41,215 nucleotides of DNA, from assembly GCA_947628665.1 (NCBI GenBank), contig CANRAU010000016.1, positions 1 to 41,215 of the forward strand. Direction: 5' to 3'. Source of the stretch: an uncultured Clostridia bacterium. GTDB taxonomy: Bacteria > Bacillota > Clostridia > Oscillospirales > Acutalibacteraceae. Below the pieces are notes generated by a model that was not told the DNA's origin, did not search any database, and was given only the letters and a program-made list of their open reading frames with translations. The position numbers were made by a program, and so were the translations under genes. Shown here one piece after another: positions 26,643 to 33,993 of this stretch. Within the stretch, counting starts at the first letter, position 1. Each line of letters begins with the position of its first letter.

Positions 26643-26754
26643 CGTGTAATCCCCCAAAATAAGTTTTCACTTCAAAACCCACTTCGCTGCCATAAAACAC
26701 GATTGTTTTGTTTTTCGTCCCTATCTGGTATAACTCATCAATTGTAAATCTACA

Positions 26755-26778
26755 AAGCTGCGGGGAGTCGAACCCGAT
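26755..26778 (-). repeat. att-like direct repeat, right copy (tRNA T-arm-like)
   Basis: 24 bp identical to 23650-23673. Right boundary of the island; 38 bp from the ylmH -35 box. The minus-strand frame across it (reading on into FTIDELYQIGTK) stays open for about 50 codons up to tnpV, so this copy may also lie in the tail of a lost gene. Confidence 0.6.
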
Positions 26779-26816
26779 ATTGTGTTGGGCTTCCTCAGCT
26801 TATCGAAAAATTCCCT

Positions 26817-26845
26817 TTGCACAGCGCGCGTTTCTGCGGTACAAT
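26817..26845 (+). promoter_or_regulatory. Promoter of ylmH
   Basis: TTGCAC (26817-26822), 17-nt spacer, TACAAT (26840-26845); start near 26852, leader about 33 nt. Confidence 0.75.
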
Positions 26846-26884
26846 GGGAGCATACAGACCGAATCGGACGAAAGCTGGTGCAGG

Positions 26885-27634
26885 ATGCAGGACAACGACG
26901 CCGCGCTGCGGCACAGAATGGAAGAGCTTGCCGACCGTGCCGAAACGCGCGGCAAGCTTGTCTATTCCAATTTTCTGAATCTTTATGAGCAAAGCGTGGT
27001 GCAGACGCTGCGGCTGCCCGTGCCGCTCCTGCTTTGGGGCGGATTCCCCGGCGCGGAACGCCGTGCGGCGGTATTCGGCGCACAAACTGCGGAAGAAGCG
27101 GCGGAAAACGCGCCGTTTCAGCTTTTGTGCATCGCGCCCGCCGCGCAGAAATTTGCGGATACGCTCTCGCACAGGGATTTCCTCGGCAGTATTTTGGCGC
27201 TTGGGCTGCGGCGCGAAATGCTCGGCGACATCGTGCTTTCGGGCAACTGCGGGTATGTGTTTTGTCTGGACAGCGTTGCGGCGTTTATTACGGACGGGCT
27301 TACGAAGGTGCGCCATACAACGGTGCGCTGTACGCGCGTTCCCGCCTTGCCCGAGAATTTGGCCGCAGAACCCGAACCGCAGTCTCTGGTGGTCGCATCC
27401 GAGCGGCTGGACGCACTGTTGGCGGCGGTATTTCGGCTTTCCCGCGCCGAAGCGCAAAAGCTGATCGCGGGTGAACGCGTATTTTTGGACGGTCGGCTTT
27501 GCACGCGCGCAGAGCAGTCCCCCAAGGCGGGTGTGCTGGTTTCAGCGCGCGGGTTCGGTCGTTTTCGGTACGACGGGCAGGATCGCGAGACCAAAAAAGG
27601 CAGGCTGCGCGTTACCGTGCGGATCTACCGTTGA
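26885..27634 (+). CDS. ylmH: YlmH-family S4-domain RNA-binding protein
   Basis: 249 residues. The N-terminal two-thirds is the YlmH-specific part (HRMEELADRAETRGKLVYSNFLNLYEQ, LLLWGGFPGAERRAAVFG, HRDFLGSILALGLRREMLGDI). The C-terminus holds an S4 RNA-binding domain (SERLDALLAAVFRLSRAEAQKLI, VFLDGR). In Bacillota YlmH binds the ribosome and helps the RqcH-type ribosome quality-control pathway recycle stalled 50S subunits; older work tied it to division because it often sits near ftsZ, but not here. The ATG at 26885 fits the family N-terminus although its ribosome site is weak; the longer frame to 26708 would start before the promoter. Confidence 0.9.
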   Translation: MQDNDAALRHRMEELADRAETRGKLVYSNFLNLYEQSVVQTLRLPVPLLLWGGFPGAERRAAVFGAQTAEEAAENAPFQLLCIAPAAQKFADTLSHRDFLGSILALGLRREMLGDIVLSGNCGYVFCLDSVAAFITDGLTKVRHTTVRCTRVPALPENLAAEPEPQSLVVASERLDALLAAVFRLSRAEAQKLIAGERVFLDGRLCTRAEQSPKAGVLVSARGFGRFRYDGQDRETKKGRLRVTVRIYR

Positions 27635-27680
27635 GTTTGGCATACAGCGCCACTGCTAAGGATATGGAACCGACGACAAG

Positions 27681-27712
27681 CAAGGCGTCCGTGCAAATGC
27701 ACGGACGCCTTG
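27681..27712. terminator. Perfect 14-bp palindromic hairpin between convergent genes
   Basis: A 14-bp perfect stem (27681-27694 with 27699-27712) around an AAAT loop between ylmH (plus) and the zinc-ribbon gene (minus). No T tract on either side, so it may work as a bidirectional 3'-end stabiliser or weak terminator. Confidence 0.6.
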
Positions 27713-27744
27713 GCTGCATAACCATCAATATGTTCAATATGAAA

Positions 27745-28026
27745 TTATGCCTTTTCTTCTTTCATCTTGGCAAAGCATTCGCTGCAATATACCGGACGAT
27801 CGTCGCGGGGCTGGAAAGGCACTCTCGCCTCTTTACCGCAAGCCGCGCAGGTCGCCGTGAACATTTCTCTTTCGCCTCTGACCGCATTTCTTCTGGCATC
27901 ACGGCAGGCCTTGCAGCGCTGGGGCTCATTGACAAAGCCTTTCTCCGCATAGAACTCCTGCTCGCCGGCGGTAAAGACGAATTCCTGACCGCAGTCTTTA
28001 CAGATGATTGTCTTGTCCTCGTACAT
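27745..28026 (-). CDS. Zinc-ribbon protein (CxxC-x17-25-CxxC type)
   Basis: 93 residues with two zinc-ribbon units. Unit 1 has CKDCGQ (about 9-14) and CKACRDARR (about 38-46), the 'probable zinc-ribbon' (zf-trcl-like) pattern. Unit 2 has CAACGKEARVPF (about 60) and CSECFAKM (about 81), the CxxC-x17-25-CxxC pattern. These small proteins are widespread in Clostridia and Chloroflexi with no proven function; nucleic-acid binding is likely. ATG with GCGAGGT upstream. It lies 84 nt downstream of the sigma-factor gene on the same strand. Confidence 0.85.
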   Translation of the reverse strand: MYEDKTIICKDCGQEFVFTAGEQEFYAEKGFVNEPQRCKACRDARRNAVRGEREMFTATCAACGKEARVPFQPRDDRPVYCSECFAKMKEEKA

Positions 28027-28110
28027 GTTGGTACCTCGCTTGAAAATATTTTTACCCCCGAGCGGGTTTGCACCGCCGCATAATGTCCATGCTCTCCTAT
28101 GAGAAAGGGT

Positions 28111-28698
28111 TTATTTCGCATGAAAGACCTTGCTGTTTTTCAGCTTGCGCCGCACTCTTTGCAGCGCGTTGTCCACGGATTTGGGCGTTCCCCCGATCCG
28201 TTCGGCGATCTCGCGATAGGAAAGGCCGCCGAGGAACAGGTGCAGAACGGCTTTCTCGCTTTTGGACAGCTCATTTTGTGCAAAGTGCATAATTCGCTCG
28301 CAGGCGTCACGCAGATCCTGCTGTTCCTCCAAGGGCAGAGAAGCATCCGAAAGCGTATGGGCATCCAAGCTGACGACGTCCCCCGCGCGCACACTCTTTC
28401 CGCCCGCAGCTTTGCGCAGTGCGGAAAGGATCTTGTTGTTTACGCACGTCCGTGCATAGGCCTCAAAAGGAATGCCGCGATCGGCTTTATAGGTGCGGAC
28501 GGCCGAAATCAGGCCGAGCATGCCTTCCTGCATCAAATCGTCGCGGTCAAGCAGCGTGGCAGAATACCGCGCCGCGCTTTGGCGCACAAGCGGCATAAGC
28601 TCCGCCGCCAGACGGGAAAAGGCCTCGCGGTCGCCCTGCTGCGCAGACAAAACCAGTTCTTCCGAAGAAGCGGGAAACTTGTCCGTCTGCCCTGCCAA
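28111..28698 (-). CDS. sigH: RNA polymerase sigma factor, SigH-like
   Basis: 195 residues. Region 2 is seen in DRDDLMQEGMLGLISAVRTYKADRG (core binding and -10 recognition, about 51-75) and FEAYARTCVNNKILSALRK. Region 4 helix-turn-helix is seen in LSYREIAERIGGTPKSVDNALQRVRRK (about 160-186), where SVDNALQRV is very close to the Bacillus SigH ending. SigH directs early stationary-phase and sporulation genes. The start is TTG preceded by GAGGTGACGG. In many Firmicutes sigH lies near rlmB/rpmG; here it follows its own strong promoter. Other SigH/SigI-like assignments cannot be fully excluded. Confidence 0.85.
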   Translation of the reverse strand: MAGQTDKFPASSEELVLSAQQGDREAFSRLAAELMPLVRQSAARYSATLLDRDDLMQEGMLGLISAVRTYKADRGIPFEAYARTCVNNKILSALRKAAGGKSVRAGDVVSLDAHTLSDASLPLEEQQDLRDACERIMHFAQNELSKSEKAVLHLFLGGLSYREIAERIGGTPKSVDNALQRVRRKLKNSKVFHAK

Positions 28699-28753
28699 AT
28701 ACCGTCACCTCGCCGCAATACCAGAAACTACCACACTTAATAATTACAAAAAT

Positions 28754-28782
28754 ATTGTACCCATAATTTCTCTTTTTGTCAA
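28754..28782 (-). promoter_or_regulatory. Promoter of the SigH-like gene
   Basis: Minus strand TTGACA (28782-28777), 17-nt spacer, TACAAT (28759-28754). Start near 28748; 50-nt leader. Confidence 0.85.
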
Positions 28783-28832
28783 TAATTTTTTTGTATAATG
28801 TGTATAAAAAAGGTGATTTTGTCGAAAATAAG

Positions 28833-28871
28833 GAACCGCCCGCCGATTTTTTGCACATCGGCAGGCGGTTC
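28833..28871 (-). terminator. Terminator of pgcA-miniprotein unit
   Basis: Minus strand 15-bp stem (28871-28857 with 28847-28833, one T-G wobble) followed by CTTATTTTCG. On the plus strand the same pair is a C/A mismatch, so the minus strand is the likely working direction. Confidence 0.7.
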
Positions 28872-28909
28872 TGTTGATTTTTGTCGCTGCGGTTTTGCGG
28901 ATTTTGTCT

Positions 28910-29011
28910 TTACAGGTTCGCTATGACATTGGCAAGCACGGTCACCGTTGTGCCGAGCATCAGCACGGCAAGCACGATGGCGATCACGCGGACGGCAAGC
29001 TGACGTTTCAT
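28910..29011 (-). CDS. 33-residue membrane miniprotein
   Basis: MKRQLAVRVIAIVLAVLMLG opens a 33-residue frame with one membrane helix (about 7-30) after a basic start. The ATG has AAGGGGGAAAG upstream, and this ribosome site overlaps the pgcA stop, so it is translated from the pgcA message; a terminator follows. Size and shape recall Prli42, the miniprotein that anchors the stressosome in Listeria, but no residue-level match is claimed. Confidence 0.65.
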   Translation of the reverse strand: MKRQLAVRVIAIVLAVLMLGTTVTVLANVIANL

Positions 29012-29026
29012 CTGCGCTTTCCCCCT

Positions 29027-30745
29027 TCAGACACCGAGACGTTTTTCCATATCGGCGGCGATCTCTTCGGCGCGGGCGGAGGCTTCCGCCTTCGTTTTGC
29101 TCACGGAAGTGATATACACCTTGATTTTGGGCTCTGTACCCGACGGGCGGACGATCACGCAGTCGCCGCTTTCCAGATCATAGCGCAGCACATTGGATTT
29201 CGGCAGGTGGATCTCGGTCTGTGTCCCCGTGTACATATCCTTTGCCACGCTCTCCTGATAGTCGGAGATCGCCGTGACGCGCGCGCCGGCAATCTTTTTC
29301 GGCGCATTTGCCCGCAGAGAGGACATCATATCGTGCATTTTCTGCATACCTGCCGCGCCCTCAAAGCCGAAGTTCAAAAGGGTGCTGAGATACATCCCGT
29401 ATTTTTGATAAATACTCTGCATGAAGTCGTAAAGGCTCATGCCCTTCTGCTTGTAATACGCCGCCATTTCGCAGATGAGCATGGAGGCGACGACCGCATC
29501 CTTATCGCGCGCGTGTGCGCCGCGCAGATAGCCGTAGGACTCCTCGAAGCCGAGAATAAAGCGCTCGGTCTCGCCCTTTTGCTCCAGCTTCGTGACCAGC
29601 TCACCGATGTATTTAAAGCCCGTGAGCAGATCGACGGTCTGCGCGCCGTAGTGCGCGGCGACCTTTGGGATCAGCGGCGAAGACACGATCGTTTTGACGA
29701 CCAGCGGGTCTTTGGGCAACTTCCCCTGTGCCTGCAGGGAGGAAAGCAGGTATTCGGTCAGCATAATGCCGACCTCGTTGCCCGTCATGAGCTTGTATTC
29801 GCCGTCATCGAGTACCGCGATGCCGACGCGGTCGCAGTCGGGGTCGGTCGCCAGCAGCAAATCCGCCTTTTTCGTTTCGCTCAAATGTATGGCGCGCTCA
29901 AAAGCCTGCCGAATTTCGGGATTCGGATACGGGCAGGTCGGGAAATTGCCGTCGGGCAGTTCCTGTTCGGGGACGACGGTCACATCGCGAATACCGATCT
30001 GCCGCAGAATTTCGCGAACGTGCAGATTGCCCGTGCCGTTTAAAGGCGTATAGATCACGGAAAGATCGGACTGCGCGCAAACCTCGGGGTTGACCTGCGC
30101 CTTGCGCACTTCCGCATAAAAGGACGTAAACACGCTGCGGTCAATGTATTCGATGTCCCCCGCCCGCATGGCAGTGTCGAAATCCACCGTTTTGACGTCC
30201 TCAAACATATCCACCTTTTGAATATAGGCATAGGTTTTCGCCGCCGCCTCGTCGGTCATTTGGTAGCCGTTCGGGTCGTAGCATTTGTAGCCGTTGTATT
30301 TGGACGGGTTGTGGCTCGCGGTCAGGATGATCCCCGAGCTGCAATGCAGAACGCGCACCGCGTAAGAAAGCATGGGCGTGGGCACAAGCTCCGGGTACAA
30401 ATAGACCTTGATGCCGTTCGCCGCCAAAACCGACGCCGCCGAACGCGCAAACACATCGGATTTGATGCGGGAATCGTAGGCAATGGCGATGGAAGGGTTC
30501 TCAAACGTCGCGTTCAGATAATCGGAAAGCCCCTGCGTCGCCTGATTGACGGTATATATGTTCATTCGATTCGTGCCCGCGCCGATCACGCCGCGCAGAC
30601 CCGCCGTTCCGAACTCCAGATTTTTATAAAAACGGTCGAGGATCTCCTCCTCATTGCCCTGCACGGATAAAAGCTCCGGCAGTAAATCGGGGTCGTCGGT
30701 CGCTTTTTTACACCAAAGCGCATAAAGCGCATGAATATCATTCAT
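29027..30745 (-). CDS. pgcA: Phosphoglucomutase/phosphomannomutase (phospho-sugar mutase)
   Basis: A 572-residue alpha-D-phosphohexomutase (PgcA-like) interconverting glucose-1-P and glucose-6-P for envelope polysaccharide and glycogen precursors. The active-site serine loop TASHNPSKYNG (about 142-152), the Mg-binding loop DPDCDRVG (about 302-309), the sugar-binding GFEESYGYL (about 397-405) and the phosphate-binding RPSGTEPKIK (about 540-549) are all intact. Strong GGGAGG ribosome site and promoter. The upstream promoter region contains a repeat element (30847-30898) shared with two leaders in the toxin-like island. Confidence 0.95.
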   Translation of the reverse strand: MNDIHALYALWCKKATDDPDLLPELLSVQGNEEEILDRFYKNLEFGTAGLRGVIGAGTNRMNIYTVNQATQGLSDYLNATFENPSIAIAYDSRIKSDVFARSAASVLAANGIKVYLYPELVPTPMLSYAVRVLHCSSGIILTASHNPSKYNGYKCYDPNGYQMTDEAAAKTYAYIQKVDMFEDVKTVDFDTAMRAGDIEYIDRSVFTSFYAEVRKAQVNPEVCAQSDLSVIYTPLNGTGNLHVREILRQIGIRDVTVVPEQELPDGNFPTCPYPNPEIRQAFERAIHLSETKKADLLLATDPDCDRVGIAVLDDGEYKLMTGNEVGIMLTEYLLSSLQAQGKLPKDPLVVKTIVSSPLIPKVAAHYGAQTVDLLTGFKYIGELVTKLEQKGETERFILGFEESYGYLRGAHARDKDAVVASMLICEMAAYYKQKGMSLYDFMQSIYQKYGMYLSTLLNFGFEGAAGMQKMHDMMSSLRANAPKKIAGARVTAISDYQESVAKDMYTGTQTEIHLPKSNVLRYDLESGDCVIVRPSGTEPKIKVYITSVSKTKAEASARAEEIAADMEKRLGV

Positions 30746-30799
30746 TCCTAAAACCTCCCAAAATTCTTATTGATTTGCATTTCCAAATTTTGCAGATAC

Positions 30800-30828
30800 A
30801 GTATACTACAAACCGTTCGGAAAAGCAA
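30800..30828 (-). promoter_or_regulatory. Promoter of pgcA
   Basis: Minus strand TTGCTT (30828-30823), 17-nt spacer, TATACT (30805-30800). Confidence 0.8.
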
Positions 30829-30846
30829 ATCAAAAACGGGCGCTGA

Positions 30847-30898
30847 ATTCCCTAAAAATTGGGTGCGCCCGTTGTGCAGGTTGGCGGAGCAGGCAAAA
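30847..30898 (-). repeat. Promoter-upstream repeat element, copy X (pgcA)
   Basis: Contains CTAAAAATTGG (30852-30862) and a 29-bp block (30870-30898) identical to 33212-33240; 15 bp of it recur at 32142-32156. In all three places it lies just upstream of a minus-strand promoter. Confidence 0.7.
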
Positions 30899-30922
30899 AC
30901 GCTTTCTGCAAATTTAAACTTA

Positions 30923-30957
30923 AGCAACGGTGCGATTTCAAAAATCACACCGCTGCT
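30923..30957 (-). terminator. Terminator of the 30966-31721 gene
   Basis: Minus strand 16-bp stem with two G-T wobbles (30957-30942 with 30938-30923), 3-nt loop, then a T/A-rich tail (TAAGTTTAAATTTGC). Confidence 0.6.
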
Positions 30958-30965
30958 GCTTTTGC

Positions 30966-31721
30966 TTATAAAGCGACAAGGCAGAGATTTTCCTTGCTGT
31001 AACATTGCTCAATTTTTTCTGCAAGCTCATGCGGCAAAGGCTTATATTGATTTTGAGAATCCTTTAAATACAAAGTCCCATCTTCATCCCGCACGAGCCA
31101 ATACTGGGTATCGTGGGTCACTGTCAAACCGTCATAGCAAATCTCGTCCGTACTCTTTAATTGAAAAAGAAAATCCCATAAAATGCGTGCGCCGTTATCG
31201 TAGGCGACATATTTTTCTCCCGGTATTTCCTCGGTCTGCACTGCATCGGATAAAAGAATTCCGGCAAATTGGGTGATTTCCTCTTTTGTGAAATTGGGGA
31301 CAAACTTGATCGGGTCTTTATTCGTCAAAGCCTCCGAGATCGTAACTTCGGAAACCATATCCGCCGTTATATCGGACGTAAAGGGCGCATCCTTGCGTAT
31401 ATATAATTTATCGTATGAACTATAGAGAATATCATAGTTATCCCGATACACCCAAAAATCCGCATCTCTTTTTCTTTCCTTTACCTTTGCGGTCAAGGAA
31501 TCAAAATGCCAGTCACTCAAATAAACGCATTCGTAATCACGGATGTTATACGGCAATTCGATTTCCGTACTCGGCAGAATTTGGTTGTATGCCTTTATAT
31601 CCCCCTGAACCAGAAAATCAGATAAAATTGCCATAACAATATAAAATATTAAAATAATCCCAACGATGCACGCGATCAAAATCCCAATGATTTTAAAGGC
31701 TTTTTTAGATCTACTTTCCAT
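30966..31721 (-). CDS. Unknown membrane-anchored protein
   Basis: 251 residues. Basic N-terminus, then one membrane helix (about 10-34: IIGILIACIVGIILIFYIVM), then an extracytoplasmic domain of about 215 residues. No family motif is recognised. The start overlaps the stop of the RHS-like fragment by 11 nt, the classic toxin-tail-then-immunity arrangement of polymorphic toxin loci, so an immunity role is plausible but unproven. Similar anchored proteins follow at 32200 and 33355. AT-rich compared with pgcA and comM. Confidence 0.65.
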   Translation of the reverse strand: MESRSKKAFKIIGILIACIVGIILIFYIVMAILSDFLVQGDIKAYNQILPSTEIELPYNIRDYECVYLSDWHFDSLTAKVKERKRDADFWVYRDNYDILYSSYDKLYIRKDAPFTSDITADMVSEVTISEALTNKDPIKFVPNFTKEEITQFAGILLSDAVQTEEIPGEKYVAYDNGARILWDFLFQLKSTDEICYDGLTVTHDTQYWLVRDEDGTLYLKDSQNQYKPLPHELAEKIEQCYSKENLCLVAL

Positions 31722-31929
31722 AATACATCAACCAGTTCTCCCATTCAGTATCATATTCATGCGTGATATTGCCGTTAGCATCGTAGCTGTAGGCAAACCC
31801 GTATTCGCCCTTTGTTTCGCCCTGCAAAATGCTCGTGCCGTAGCTTAAGCGCGTGCGCATGGTATCCACACGCCCCTGCGCGACCGTCTCGCCGCCGTCT
31901 TCACCCGTTAAGAAGGTATAATCCGTCAC
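31711..31929 (-). pseudogene. RHS/YD-repeat protein C-terminal fragment
   Basis: A 72-codon open frame from GTG with a diagnostic YD-repeat motif (YSYDANGNITHEYD, about 47-60) preceded by RLSYGT. It ends at WLMYYGK, 11 nt into the next gene. The frame closes upstream at a TGA (about 31942-31944), so the large N-terminal RHS body is gone. Composition is GC-richer than its surroundings. Interpreted as the tail of a lost RHS-family polymorphic toxin or its repeat barrel. Confidence 0.7.
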
Positions 31930-31969
31930 AGCCGCCGCGAAAGGTCAGAAAATGCAGAGAAACCGCACA

Positions 31970-32078
31970 ACAGAGAAATCCGCACTGTGCCGTAATGGTA
32001 CAGTGCGGATTGTTTGTTGCAAAAACTTCCCTTGAATCAGACTTTTCTATGCCGCACACTCCGCAAGTACCCTACAGG
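31970..32078 (-). ncRNA. Candidate leader/small RNA, copy Y
   Basis: Transcribed on the minus strand from the promoter at 32110-32082, about 105 nt, ending in a 14-bp terminator hairpin (31978-31991 with 31997-32010, 5-nt loop) then TTTCTCTGTT. Only three differences from copy Z over about 130 nt. A GUGCGG segment (32052-32057) can pair with CCGCAC in the 5' arm of the terminator, a possible antiterminator. Confidence 0.55.
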
Positions 32079-32081
32079 CTC

Positions 32082-32110
32082 ATTGTAGCAAACAGCAAAT
32101 ATCTTGTCAA
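32082..32110 (-). promoter_or_regulatory. Promoter of leader Y with inverted repeat at -35
   Basis: Minus strand TTGACA (32110-32105), 17-nt spacer, TACAAT (32087-32082). CTTGTC-N5-GACAAG (32103-32119) overlaps the -35 box, an operator-like palindrome; one mismatch in copy Z. Confidence 0.8.
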
Positions 32111-32118
32111 TTCGACAA

Positions 32119-32156
32119 GTTCGCTAAAAATTGGAAATGCACGTTGTGCAGGTTGG
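32119..32156 (-). repeat. Promoter-upstream repeat element, copy Y
   Basis: CTAAAAATTGG (32124-32134) and a 15-bp block (32142-32156) shared with copies X and Z, 14 bp from the -35 box of leader Y. Confidence 0.65.
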
Positions 32157-32199
32157 TCGCACATTTTTCGGAGAGAGGCTCAAACGAAATGTGTATCCA

Positions 32200-32850
32200 T
32201 TATAACAGCGGCTTGCTTTTCTGCCGTATAAGTAAAATTGCAACAATACATACCGCTGTCAAAGCTAATGCAACTATACATGCAAATACTATTCTATAGG
32301 CATTGACAGTATATACGGTTAATACCTCATTGTTTGAAATCTCCAACTTGGTAAAGTCCTTAAACATCCTATTTTTTACTTGGAAATCATTGGATAAATT
32401 CCGTATATTGCCCTGCGCGTCCACAAAAGCTAATTTACATTTTCCCCTTTTGGCAAGATAATCAAGTAAGTCCTGATTCTCTCCGTAATAAACCGAAACG
32501 GTGTCACTATATTCATCGGTATAAACAGATATGGTGCTATCTTTAAAATGAAACAGATAGCTGTAATACGCCTCATCATAATTTGCAATTTCACTTGTGT
32601 TTTCTATTTTTATAACGGAATGATCGGAAATGTCAATCAAGCTTTCACTTTCCTCTTTTTGCGGAACATATGCCTGATCGTCCGCCTGAACAGGCACAAG
32701 CAAATCAATATATGATGTGCCTTGCGGTATTTCACTTCGATTCACATCAACACTCAAAAAAGACGACGGTTTATATGCATATACAGGAATATTTACTATG
32801 CAAAACAGCAGCAGCAAAATGTTGTAAAAGCAAATTATCCGTTTTCGCAT
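32200..32850 (-). CDS. Unknown secreted/membrane protein with signal peptide and C-terminal anchor
   Basis: 216 residues from an ATG with AAGGAGG 9 nt upstream. N-terminal signal peptide (RKRIICFYNILLLLFCIVN, cleavage possibly after VYAYK), an extracytoplasmic domain, and one C-terminal membrane helix (about 185-207: IVFACIVALALTAVCIVAIL) followed by RQKSKPLL, i.e. a type-I membrane protein. No family recognised. It follows an orphan C-terminal fragment (32865-32990) and the Z leader. Probably a member of the toxin/immunity-like array. Confidence 0.68.
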   Translation of the reverse strand: MRKRIICFYNILLLLFCIVNIPVYAYKPSSFLSVDVNRSEIPQGTSYIDLLVPVQADDQAYVPQKEESESLIDISDHSVIKIENTSEIANYDEAYYSYLFHFKDSTISVYTDEYSDTVSVYYGENQDLLDYLAKRGKCKLAFVDAQGNIRNLSNDFQVKNRMFKDFTKLEISNNEVLTVYTVNAYRIVFACIVALALTAVCIVAILLIRQKSKPLL

Positions 32851-32864
32851 GAGCCAGTTCCTCC

Positions 32865-32990
32865 TTACCATATCCAATATCCAACAATCATTTTAAATCC
32901 ATCTTCTTTGACGAGTTGAGATATAGACGATACAATATGTACTGATTGGGAGTTATTGTATCTATTGTTAAATTGGTGTAATTCGATCAC
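32865..32990 (-). pseudogene. Orphan C-terminal protein fragment (41 codons)
   Basis: An open frame ending ...MIVGYWIW-stop, directly followed by GGAGG and the ATG of the next gene. It has no start of its own and joins the Z repeat at its 5' end. It looks like the tail of a lost toxin-like gene retained upstream of its partner, as at 33987-34005. Confidence 0.4.
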
Positions 32991-33039
32991 ACAGCTACCG
33001 CGAAAGACTGGAGATTGCAAAGCGCAGGAGAACTGCACA

Positions 33040-33148
33040 ACAGAGAAATCCGCACTGTGCCGTAATGGTACAGTGCGGATTGTTTGTTGCAGAAACTTCC
33101 CTTAAATCAGACTTTTCTATGCCGCACACTCCGCAAGTACCCTACAGG
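33040..33148 (-). ncRNA. Candidate leader/small RNA, copy Z
   Basis: Counterpart of copy Y: same promoter layout (33180-33152), same ~105-nt transcribed part and the same 14-bp terminator hairpin (33048-33080). The body differs at three positions while the promoter spacer is largely different, pointing to selection on the RNA. It precedes the orphan tail and the gene at 32200-32850. Confidence 0.55.
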
Positions 33149-33151
33149 CTC

Positions 33152-33180
33152 ATTGTAGCAAAAGAAGTATTGCTCGTCAA
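33152..33180 (-). promoter_or_regulatory. Promoter of leader Z
   Basis: Minus strand TTGACG (33180-33175), 17-nt spacer, TACAAT (33157-33152). Confidence 0.75.
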
Positions 33181-33189
33181 TTCGACAAG

Positions 33190-33240
33190 TTTCCTAAATT
33201 TTGGATATGCGCGTTGTGCAGGTTGGCGGAGCAGGCAAAA
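33190..33240 (-). repeat. Promoter-upstream repeat element, copy Z
   Basis: Diverged CTAAATTTTGG (33194-33204) and a 29-bp block (33212-33240) identical to copy X in front of pgcA. Confidence 0.65.
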
Positions 33241-33246
33241 GCGCTT

Positions 33247-33292
33247 GATAAAAAGAATCCTGCCTGCGCGAAATGCGCAGGCAGGATTCTTT
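33247..33292 (-). terminator. Strong terminator of the 33355-33993 gene
   Basis: A 17-bp perfect stem (33253-33269 with 33275-33291), 5-nt loop, followed on the minus strand by TTTATC. Confidence 0.85.
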
Positions 33293-33354
33293 AGCCGAGA
33301 ATGTTCAAGCTTGGGTATTTGCGGCGTATGGGTTTCGACTCTCCTCGCTATGTT

Positions 33355-33993
33355 TTAAGTGCTTTCAAACAAGCCTGTGTTGCATGTGTAAACCGCCTCG
33401 TTGTTTTGATTGTAGCCGACCATGCTTTCCAATCGTAAATTTCCGCGCATTTCGGGTACACAGCAAACAAACGGCGCATTCGGATCGCAGGAAAACCGGT
33501 GGGTCTCCTGTGGCCCTGCAAACGTATTGAAAACGCACACCATTTGGCTGATCTGCAAATCATTTTGGCTGTAAAAATACCAGTCTATCGGCTCTTTTTG
33601 GGAATCACTCGGCGCAAGTGTGGAGAAAAACCCGACTTTTTCCATGACCGAGGCGTTATGCTTCAAGACGATATATCGCTGTACATTTAAACAATGCAAC
33701 CAAGGCCGATTTTGCAGCAAATACATTTCCTGTATGCCGTCTGCATTTTGTGTGGACAGATACGCAACACAATCGTGATCTTCCGCAGTGGTATTGCTTA
33801 TTTTCTCCAGTTTGGACGCTTTTGCGTACGGATATGCCAAACACTGGCTCAAAGTTTGCGTATCCCGAATAAAAACAGCTGTGTATGTGAAAAAGGATAT
33901 AAGAATAATTCCAATGTAGATAAATCCAACAACATACTTCCTATTAAAATGCGGCACTTTCGATAAAATATTTTTAGAAATGAAATGTGACAT
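33355..33993 (-). CDS. Unknown membrane-anchored protein
   Basis: 212 residues from the ATG (MSHFISKNILSK) that has GGGAG 10 nt upstream; the frame extends to 34050 but that overlaps the upstream gene. One N-terminal membrane helix (about 22-44: VVGFIYIGIILISFFTYTAVF), remaining ~165 residues extracytoplasmic. No motif recognised. The start codon lies inside a duplicated copy of the end of the upstream gene. Likely part of the same array as 30966 and 32200. Confidence 0.62.
   Translation of the reverse strand: MSHFISKNILSKVPHFNRKYVVGFIYIGIILISFFTYTAVFIRDTQTLSQCLAYPYAKASKLEKISNTTAEDHDCVAYLSTQNADGIQEMYLLQNRPWLHCLNVQRYIVLKHNASVMEKVGFFSTLAPSDSQKEPIDWYFYSQNDLQISQMVCVFNTFAGPQETHRFSCDPNAPFVCCVPEMRGNLRLESMVGYNQNNEAVYTCNTGLFEST

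Noticed and set aside
31812-33358. Plus-strand frames with near-identical starts (MVQCGLFVA) over the two leader modules
   Set aside because: They run through the hairpin and promoter on the other strand, the differences change amino acids, and there is no ribosome site.
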